20,167 bases of DNA, taken from Heteroruminococcus sp964370005. GTDB lineage: Bacteria; Bacillota; Clostridia; Oscillospirales; Ruminococcaceae. The stretch is taken from contig CAYJGR010000042.1 of NCBI GenBank assembly GCA_964370005.1, forward strand, positions 1-20,167, written 5' to 3'. Under the pieces are notes generated by a model. The model was not told the origin of the DNA. It saw nothing but the letters and a program-made list of their open reading frames with translations, and did no database searches. Below, piece after piece: positions 7,530 to 12,581 of this stretch. Positions within the stretch are counted from its first letter, which is position 1; every line of letters starts with the position of its first letter. A program made the position numbers and the translations under genes.

Positions 7530-7602
7530 CTTGGTGCATAGCACCAAGCCTAAGACCTCGGGGACTCTGTCCCCGAACCCCTGCAATTTTTTGTAAAAAA
7601 TT
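7530..7602 (+). repeat. Three consecutive hairpins after etfA
   Basis: Directly after the etfA stop are CTTGGTGC/GCACCAAG (7530-7548), CGGGGA/TCCCCG (7559-7575, loop CTCTG) and CAATTTTTT/AAAAATTG (7583-7602). The middle one shares its core GGGGACTCTGTCCCC with a longer hairpin at 19663-19699, so it belongs to a dispersed palindrome family. The group may protect the 3' end of the mRNA. Confidence 0.6.
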
Positions 7603-7619
7603 GAGTAAAACACTTAAAA

Positions 7620-7656
7620 CGCCCACCTGCCAAAACCGCAGGTGGGCGCAATTTTT
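7620..7656. terminator. Rho-independent terminator of the bcd-etf unit
   Basis: Perfect 11-bp stem CGCCCACCTGC (7620-7630) and GCAGGTGGGCG (7638-7648), 7-nt loop, followed by CAATTTTT. Read on the other strand it is also followed by a T-rich run (GTTTTAAG), so it may act in both directions. Confidence 0.85.
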
Positions 7657-7925
7657 ATGCTACTATTCTATTCATACCGACATCTACGGCGGTGTGGTGG
7701 GGGCCGCGGTTTTTGGGTTTTAACAACCCCCCACCGCCCGCCCCCCCCCCCCCCAAACCCAAATTGGGCCCCCCCAGGGNNNNNNNNNNGTGGTGGCTCC
7801 GGCTTTGGTGCCTTTTCACCTCGCACACTCGGCAGGCACCCGCCCCACCTTCACAGATGTGGCGCACCTCTGTCGAGGTGTAAGCCTCCGCCACCCCACC
7901 ACCTATTCTCACTTTTTATTTTTAC
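7657..7925. other. Gene-free, low-complexity stretch with a 10-N gap (7780-7789)
   Basis: No plausible gene. It holds a run of about 14 C (7741-7754), several further C and G runs, then ten N at 7780-7789. Homopolymer C next to a gap is typical of poor read quality at contig ends, so bases around 7690-7790 should not be trusted. Right of the gap are short hairpins such as GGTGCC...GGCACC but no coding signal. The open frames here consist of Pro/Gly/His runs and lack ribosome binding sites. Confidence 0.75.
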
Positions 7926-7967
7926 AAAAAGCCACCGAATGCCCCATACAAGGTAACACTCGGTGGC
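7926..7967 (-). terminator. Terminator of the metalloid-resistance operon
   Basis: Inverted repeat GCCACCGA (7931-7938) and TCGGTGGC (7960-7967), extended by further pairs past one mismatch. On the minus strand the stem is followed by TTTTTGT and more A/T-rich sequence. It lies 20 nt past the arsenate reductase stop. Confidence 0.78.
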
Positions 7968-7986
7968 GAAATATCACGTGGTGCTA

Positions 7987-8415
7987 TTAGGCCAACTTCT
8001 CTTTGAGCTTAAGCACTTTAGCATGAATTTCTTTTATAATGACTTCAAACTCCTCATCACTCTTGCCGCTGGGGTCATCAAGCCCCCAGTTTTCAGAATA
8101 TGCAGAGGATAAACTCGGGCAACTCACATTACACCCCATAAATATAACTACATCAGGCTTTGGGATATCGAAAATCGTTTTGTTAAACTGTGTTGCCTCC
8201 ATATCCACATCATAAATCTTCTTTATAAGTCGTACAGCGTCCTGATTGATTTGGCTTTTTATCTCGGTGCCGGCCGAATAGCTATCAAATACATCCCCGC
8301 CGTACATCTTGCCAAGCGCCTCAGCCATTTGGCTACGGCATGAATTATGATTGCATACAAAGGCCACCTTAGGTTTGCCCTCACATATAATTTTGGGTTT
8401 ATTATTTTCACTCAT
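7987..8415 (-). CDS. arsC: Arsenate reductase, low-molecular-weight phosphatase type (thioredoxin-linked)
   Basis: Predicted 142-residue cytosolic enzyme that reduces arsenate to arsenite for export. The catalytic loop VCNHNSCRSQMAEAL carries the nucleophile Cys21 and Arg27 (C-x5-R). A second pair, Cys95 and Cys99 in MGCNVSCP, would carry the disulfide relay to a thioredoxin-type partner. WGLDDPSGKSDEEF contains the conserved Asp-Pro general acid loop (Asp114). Length fits the family. The start ATG follows TAAGGAG. It is the last gene of a four-gene minus-strand unit, 27 nt after a thioredoxin-fold gene that could be its reductant, and is followed by a terminator. The relay cysteines are four apart, whereas I recall a wider spacing in the S. 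aureus enzyme; the close spacing matches other clostridial ArsC proteins as I remember them. Confidence 0.9.
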   Translation of the reverse strand: MSENNKPKIICEGKPKVAFVCNHNSCRSQMAEALGKMYGGDVFDSYSAGTEIKSQINQDAVRLIKKIYDVDMEATQFNKTIFDIPKPDVVIFMGCNVSCPSLSSAYSENWGLDDPSGKSDEEFEVIIKEIHAKVLKLKEKLA

Positions 8416-8442
8416 ACGTCTTAATCTCCTTAATATGTTACA

Positions 8443-8940
8443 TTACCCACGTGCTTTTTTTAGGATGGCCTCGACCTCATTTGTTTTAAGTACCTTGCCA
8501 AATGAGACCACCTTGCCATCCACTACCAAGGCAGGTGTGGTCATTACACCATAGCTTGCGATGGCGGCAAAATCGGTCACATGGTCAATAGCGGTGTCCA
8601 TGCCGAGATTTTTCAGCGCCTCATGGGTGGCCTCTTCGAGCTGGTTACACTTCTTACAGCCCGAGCCCAGCACCTTGACCGAAGCGCCCTGTGCCTGACC
8701 CGCCTGAGCATTTGCCACGCTATCCCCATCAATACTGCCACAACAACCGCCGGCTTTTTGCTCGGCCGCTTTCTTGGCCTCTATGTCGGACACCTTGCAC
8801 ATATTACCGCAGTCGCACTGCGCCATTTCTTCTCCGGCCTCATTGTATACCTTTTCTTCAGCTTTCGGGGCGGTATCACATGCACCACCACTACAACCAC
8901 AAGCTTCTTGCTTCTTTTTGCCAAAACCAAACAGTCCCAT
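8443..8940 (-). CDS. Thioredoxin-fold small redox protein with cysteine-rich N-terminal extension
   Basis: Predicted 165-residue cytosolic protein. Residues 87-165 are a small redox-active disulfide protein of the Thioredoxin_3 (TM0996/MTH895-like) type: VKVLGSGCKKC with the Cys95/Cys98 pair, and VMTTPALVVDG with the cis-Pro at 136. Ahead of it is an unusual 86-residue extension starting MGLFGFGKKK and carrying three cysteine clusters: Cys14/16/21, Cys42/44/48 and the adjacent pair Cys66/67, joined by charged or Ala/Gln-rich linkers. Such clusters could bind As(III) or another soft metal and hand it to the permease, or relay electrons; that is inference. The start ATG follows AGGAGGA. It sits between a ferredoxin gene and the arsenate reductase gene, so a role in reduction or trafficking of metalloids is likely. 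No signal peptide is seen. Confidence 0.85.
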   Translation of the reverse strand: MGLFGFGKKKQEACGCSGGACDTAPKAEEKVYNEAGEEMAQCDCGNMCKVSDIEAKKAAEQKAGGCCGSIDGDSVANAQAGQAQGASVKVLGSGCKKCNQLEEATHEALKNLGMDTAIDHVTDFAAIASYGVMTTPALVVDGKVVSFGKVLKTNEVEAILKKARG

Positions 8941-8977
8941 AATAAAATCCTCCTATATAATGTAATTAAACAATTGA

Positions 8978-9208
8978 TTATTGTGCATTTGGGGGCGTCC
9001 AATCTGTATCCTCGCCCACATAGGATATTGCACCCACAGGACAGGCATTGCCACACCCGTGGCAGTGGTCTATGCAGTTTAGGGGGCTATCTATGACAGG
9101 GGAGGGTGCTTTTTCTTTATTATACACACCGTTTTTACATTTTACAATGCAGTCCCCACACTCAGCACAAACCACATAATCAATAACGGGATACCATGTT
9201 TTTGCCAT
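8978..9208 (-). CDS. Small 2[4Fe-4S] ferredoxin-like protein
   Basis: Predicted 76-residue iron-sulfur protein with eight cysteines in two groups: Cys14, 17, 20 and 24 (CAECGDCIVKC) and Cys45, 49, 52 and 56 (CIDHCHGCGNACP). The first group has the usual ferredoxin spacing; the second has three residues instead of two between its first two cysteines, and the Pro after Cys56 is typical. Two [4Fe-4S] clusters are expected. The start ATG follows GGAGGAAAAAG. It lies 14 nt after the permease gene and 37 nt before the thioredoxin-fold gene, so it may feed electrons into the reduction step or into the cysteine-rich protein. The partner is unknown. Confidence 0.88.
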   Translation of the reverse strand: MAKTWYPVIDYVVCAECGDCIVKCKNGVYNKEKAPSPVIDSPLNCIDHCHGCGNACPVGAISYVGEDTDWTPPNAQ

Positions 9209-9222
9209 TTCTTTTTCCTCCG

Positions 9223-10236
9223 TTAAACCAGTAAATATTGAAATGCATTAAATAAATACCCTACAATGATAATGCCTGCAGAACATATGGCTATAAACGC
9301 CCCTAAAAGTCTGGGTTTAACAGCTTTTTTCAGCATTATCATGGAGGGCAAGCTAAGTGCTGTAACCGCCATCATAAACGAAAGAATTGTGCCAAGCTGT
9401 GCCCCCTTTGCCAAAAGTGCCTCGGCCACCGGTATTGTGCCGAAGATATCGGCGTACATCGGCACACCCACAAGTGTTGCAAGTATTACGCCAAAGGGGT
9501 TATCACTGCCTAAAATACCCTTGGTAATATCTTGAGGTATCCAGTTATGAATAACAGCACCGATGCCCACACCCACCAAAATATAGGGGAAAACTTTCTT
9601 GAAGGTTGAAAAGACCTGTTCTTTTGCAAATATCATACGTTCTTTTTTGGTGAGGTCGGGCGACTCTATATCAATACTGTTTGCATTTAATATAAAATCT
9701 TCCACATATTTCTCCATACCGAGTTTTTGTAGTAGCGTACCGCCAATAACAGCGATAACAAGCCCCACAACTACATAAGCAAAAGCAACTTTACCGCCAA
9801 ATATACTCATGAGTAGTATTAGGCTACCCAAATCGACCATGGGGGAGGAGATTAGAAAGCTGAATGTAACCCCCACAGGTAGCCCCGCACTTGTAAAGCC
9901 CATAAACAGAGGGATGGATGAGCAGGAGCAAAATGGTGTGACAGTGCCCAGCAGTGCCGAGACGATGTTTGCCCAAATGCCCTTAAAACGGCTAAGAATT
10001 TTTTTGCTCCGCTCGGGCGGGAAGAAACTTTGTATATATGATATCACAAAAATGAGGGTACAAAGCAGTACAGTGATTTTTATTACATCGTAGATGAAAA
10101 AATGCACACTTGCCCCAATTTGTGAGGTGATGTCGAGTCCCAAATTGCCCAAAAGTACCCCCACACCGTCGTTTAGCCATTTCATGCCCAGCAGTTGGAT
10201 TTGAATGAAATCCCAAACAGAACTTAATACTTGCAT
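9223..10236 (-). CDS. arsP: ArsP/DUF318-family permease
   Basis: Predicted 337-residue inner-membrane permease of the PF03773 family. The defining motif TPFCSCSSIPLFMGFTSAGLP is complete and is followed by FLISSPMVDLGSLILL. About eight hydrophobic segments flank a cytosolic loop around residues 180-210 rich in charged residues. Characterised ArsP proteins export trivalent organoarsenicals such as methylarsenite; other members are uncharacterised or have been linked to other compounds, so arsenite itself or another metalloid is possible. The start ATG follows AAAGGTAGG. It is the first gene of the unit, with ferredoxin, thioredoxin-fold and arsC genes behind it, which supports a metalloid role. 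No arsR, arsB, acr3 or arsM gene is present in the window. Confidence 0.9.
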   Translation of the reverse strand: MQVLSSVWDFIQIQLLGMKWLNDGVGVLLGNLGLDITSQIGASVHFFIYDVIKITVLLCTLIFVISYIQSFFPPERSKKILSRFKGIWANIVSALLGTVTPFCSCSSIPLFMGFTSAGLPVGVTFSFLISSPMVDLGSLILLMSIFGGKVAFAYVVVGLVIAVIGGTLLQKLGMEKYVEDFILNANSIDIESPDLTKKERMIFAKEQVFSTFKKVFPYILVGVGIGAVIHNWIPQDITKGILGSDNPFGVILATLVGVPMYADIFGTIPVAEALLAKGAQLGTILSFMMAVTALSLPSMIMLKKAVKPRLLGAFIAICSAGIIIVGYLFNAFQYLLV

Positions 10237-10261
10237 TACAAAGACCTACCTTTCGTCATAA

Positions 10262-10333
10262 CGAAAAATTTTGATATATAACTTGATTTTTTAACCACCA
10301 CAGAGGATGGTTAAATCAAATTTTTTTGAACTG
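10262..10333. promoter_or_regulatory. Leader with nested inverted repeats ahead of arsP
   Basis: The 5' leader of the permease transcript contains TTGATTTTTTAACCA (10284-10298) opposite TGGTTAAATCAA (10308-10319), an imperfect stem around CAGAGGA, flanked by outer TGATAT and ATATCA elements. In addition TTTTGATATAT (10269-10279) is repeated in exact inverse as ATATATCAAAA (10351-10361) inside the promoter. This arrangement is what one would expect for two or more dimer sites of an ArsR/SmtB-type repressor. No riboswitch class is recognised. Confidence 0.5.
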
Positions 10334-10338
10334 ATATC

Positions 10339-10367
10339 ATAATACACCCAATATATCAAAATGTCAA
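10339..10367 (-). promoter_or_regulatory. Promoter of the arsP operon
   Basis: On the minus strand TTGACA (10367-10362), a 17-nt spacer, then TATTAT (10344-10339), near-perfect sigma-A consensus. Predicted start near 10332, leader of about 95 nt. The spacer contains the ATATATCAAAA repeat, so a repressor there would cover the core promoter. A further inverted repeat, ATCAA-N6-TTGAT (10375-10390), lies just upstream. Confidence 0.8.
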
Positions 10368-10471
10368 CACTCAAATCAAAAAAAATTGATGCAATGTATG
10401 AGGTAGTGGAAAAGGACAAAGTTTTGCCACGCAATGAGAGGTTGCGATTTAATATATATTCAAATTTACCC

Positions 10472-10500
10472 TTGACAAATAACTATTTATAAGATATACT
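10472..10500 (+). promoter_or_regulatory. Promoter of the T-box/trpB transcript
   Basis: TTGACA (10472-10477), a 17-nt spacer, TATACT (10495-10500). Predicted start near 10507, directly ahead of the T-box leader. It diverges from the arsP promoter about 105 nt away. Confidence 0.85.
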
Positions 10501-10506
10501 CATAAA

Positions 10507-10786
10507 TAATTTAACACGCTAAACCAGTGAACAAGAGGAGTAACCTACTAAGAATATCTGTTCAGAGAGTGGCTGCTTGGTGAAAAGCCATCAGATATTG
10601 GTAGATGAATGGACTTGTGAGGGCGGAAAGAAAGCCGAAAGGTGAGTAATGTCCGACGGGGATGCCACTCGTTATCAGGGGCACATGTATTGTATGTACA
10701 TGATAAGAGTGGGCGAATTTTCGTCAATTTAGGTGGTACCGCAGAGGTAATGTCTCTGTCCTATTATTAGGACAGGGGCTTTTTTG
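10507..10786 (+). ncRNA. T-box leader specific for tRNA-Trp
   Basis: A T-box is a leader RNA that binds uncharged tRNA and switches a terminator off. Stem I is recognisable: AGAGAG at 10563-10569, the GGTGAAAAGCC apical part near 10579, and its base formed by ACAAG (10531-10535) with CTTGT (10614-10618). The specifier codon reads TGG at 10610-10612 within GAATGGA, matching Trp. The T-box sequence AGGTGGTACCGC is at 10731-10742. In the antiterminator AGG pairs with CCT (10760-10762) and GCAGAG with CTCTGT, leaving the UGGU bulge for the tRNA end. The competing terminator is the stem 10752-10763 / 10768-10779 followed by six T. It precedes trpB. The UGGU bulge would pair best with A73, while bacterial tRNA-Trp usually has G73 (a wobble pair); I regard Trp as still the best reading. 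Confidence 0.93.
10752..10785 (+). terminator. T-box attenuator terminator
   Basis: Stem centred on CTGTCCTA (10756-10763) and TAGGACAG (10768-10775) with loop TTAT, extended by GTCT/GGGC pairs, followed by TTTTTT at 10780-10785. Its 5' arm overlaps the 3' side of the antiterminator, so the two folds exclude each other. Confidence 0.9.
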
Positions 10787-10855
10787 TTTATTTGCAGTGA
10801 TTGCCACAGTGCAAAGCTGTATATATAAAAAACTATATTTTCAGGAGGGTTTATC

Positions 10856-12112
10856 ATGAGCACAGTAAAAAGTTACAAGGATTTTGACAACTACCTAAAA
10901 GAGTTTCCAAGTGAAGACGGGCGTTTTGGCGAGTATGGTGGGCAGTACCTTCCCGAATGCCTTATACCGGCTTTCAAAGAGATCACCGAGGCCTATCACA
11001 ACATTTGCAATCGCAGTGATTTTATAAGTGAACTGCGCAGAATCCGCAAGGAATTTCAAGGTCGCCCCACCCCAATTTATCATTGCCAAACTCTGTCGTC
11101 CAAAATCGGCGGGGCACAAATCTACCTAAAGCGTGAAGACCTAAACCACACCGGCGCACATAAAATCAACCACTGCATGGGTGAGGGACTTCTTGCCAAG
11201 TTTATGGGCAAAAAGAAGATTATTGCCGAGACCGGTGCAGGTCAACACGGCGTGGCACTGGCCACCGCCGCCGCCTATTTCGGCCTTGAGTGTGACATCT
11301 ACATGGGCGAGGTGGACATCGCAAAACAGCACCCCAACGTGGTACGTATGAAACTACTCGGCGCAAGGGTGGTGCCCGTCTCACACGGTCTTAAAACCCT
11401 AAAAGAGGCCGTGGACGCCGCATTTGAGGCCTACCTCAAGGAATACGAAACTGCAATCTATTGCATAGGTTCGGTGGTGGGACCTCATCCCTTCCCCATG
11501 ATGGTGCGAGATTTCCAAAGTGTTATAGGTCACGAGGCCAAGGCACAGTTTAAGGAGTTGTCGGGATTTTTGCCCGATGCAATATGCGCCTGTGTGGGCG
11601 GCGGTTCAAATGCGATGGGTTTGTTCTCTGCATTTCTTGACACCCCTGTTGAGATTTACGGTGTCGAACCGCTTGGCACAGGACATGAGATAGGCAGTCA
11701 CGCCGCATCAATAACCCACGGCAAAAAGGGTATTCTGCACGGTTTTGAGAGCTATCTGTTACAAAACGAAAAAGAGGGCGAACCCGATCCCGTGTACTCC
11801 ATCGCAAGTGGTTTGGATTACCCATCGGTCGGCCCCGAACACGCCTATCTGCACGATGTAGGCCGTGTAAATTACGCCTATGTAACCGACGAGGAAGCCA
11901 TGGAGGCATTTTTCCTGCTTTGCCGTAATGAGGGTATCATCCCCGCAATAGAAAGTTCCCATGCACTGGCCTACGCCATACGTCATGCCAAAGAGCGCAA
12001 AAAGGGCACAATCCTTGTAAACCTCTCGGGACGTGGGGATAAGGATATCGACTACGTGGTCGAGAAATACGGCGACGGCGAGGAGTTTTTAAGGTCAATT
12101 AGTCAGAAGTAA
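10856..12112 (+). CDS. trpB: Tryptophan synthase beta chain (stand-alone)
   Basis: Predicted 418-residue PLP enzyme that joins indole and serine to tryptophan. The active site is complete: HTGAHKINH with the PLP lysine Lys103, ETGAGQHG with the catalytic Glu125, the phosphate-binding GGGSN at 248-252, and GRGDKD near the C-terminus. The start ATG follows AGGAGGG by 7 nt. The Trp T-box leader directly upstream means expression rises when charged tRNA-Trp is scarce. No trpA or other trp gene lies next to it; downstream is a long gene-free region. It may therefore use free indole or partner with a distant TrpA. The version INHCMGEGLLAK and MGEVDIAK differs from the common INNALGQALLAK form and resembles, from memory, the TrpB lineage of Epsilonproteobacteria and some Clostridia, a possible sign of an alternate subfamily. 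Confidence 0.95.
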   Translation: MSTVKSYKDFDNYLKEFPSEDGRFGEYGGQYLPECLIPAFKEITEAYHNICNRSDFISELRRIRKEFQGRPTPIYHCQTLSSKIGGAQIYLKREDLNHTGAHKINHCMGEGLLAKFMGKKKIIAETGAGQHGVALATAAAYFGLECDIYMGEVDIAKQHPNVVRMKLLGARVVPVSHGLKTLKEAVDAAFEAYLKEYETAIYCIGSVVGPHPFPMMVRDFQSVIGHEAKAQFKELSGFLPDAICACVGGGSNAMGLFSAFLDTPVEIYGVEPLGTGHEIGSHAASITHGKKGILHGFESYLLQNEKEGEPDPVYSIASGLDYPSVGPEHAYLHDVGRVNYAYVTDEEAMEAFFLLCRNEGIIPAIESSHALAYAIRHAKERKKGTILVNLSGRGDKDIDYVVEKYGDGEEFLRSISQK

Positions 12113-12480
12113 TGAGCAATGAGTAATTATTGTATCGCTAGGCGATGGATTTGTATTTAGGGGCATGGGGCGATAGGTGGGTGCTTGTCTCGCATCTTTC
12201 ACGCCCATGGGGACGGCTTTGTGCGCACGTACATAAGCCCGCGGCCAAAGTCACGCCCACGGGCATAAGTACGCACCCCCAAACCCATCCCCCTGCCCGC
12301 AAAACCTGCGGACAGGGGGAAATCCAACGGCAAGCATGTAGGGGAGGGGCTTTGCTCCTCCCCTACACCCCTTCACACTATCAGTAATTGCTAACTATCA
12401 ACTATTAATTTTCGCCCCACCTGTCACTATTCCACAAAAAATACCATTCAAATTCTCAAAATGACAGCATCTTTTTTGCA
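12113..12480. repeat. Gene-free stretch with GC-rich hairpins
   Basis: No credible gene. It contains TCCCCCTGCCCGCA (12288-12301) opposite TGCGGACAGGGGGA (12307-12320), one mismatch, and TGTAGGGGAGGGGC (12337-12350) opposite GCTCCTCCCCTACA (12354-12367), one wobble pair. Neither is followed by a U tract. The second belongs to a TGTAGGG...CCCTACA palindrome type seen again at 19932-19962. A small ATCGC/GCGAT stem just after trpB (12133-12145) is the only structure near its stop; no clear terminator for trpB is visible. Confidence 0.6.
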
Positions 12481-12488
12481 TAGACCAC

Positions 12489-12517
12489 TGGACAAATGCG
12501 TCAAAATAGTGTAAAAT
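12489..12517 (+). promoter_or_regulatory. Promoter of the surface-protein gene
   Basis: TGGACA (12489-12494), a 17-nt spacer, TAAAAT (12512-12517). Predicted start near 12524. An inverted repeat ATGCATTA/TAATGCAT (12525-12532 and 12540-12547, 7-nt loop) begins at the predicted transcript start and may be an operator or a 5' stabilising hairpin. Confidence 0.6.
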
Positions 12518-12581
12518 ATTTTAAATGCATTACACTCATTAATGCATAAATAAATTAAATTTGATGAACGAGGGTGAAGTC

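Noticed and set aside
7642..7990. Several overlapping open frames around the 10-N gap
   Set aside because: They are Pro/Gly/His-rich products of C and G runs, read through undetermined bases, and have no start signals.
8581..9096. Plus-strand frame of 171 codons opposite the thioredoxin-fold and ferredoxin genes
   Set aside because: The minus-strand genes have clear domains and ribosome binding sites; this frame has neither.
12145..12387. Open frame of 80 codons after trpB
   Set aside because: It runs through the palindromes, has no ribosome binding site and looks like no known protein.
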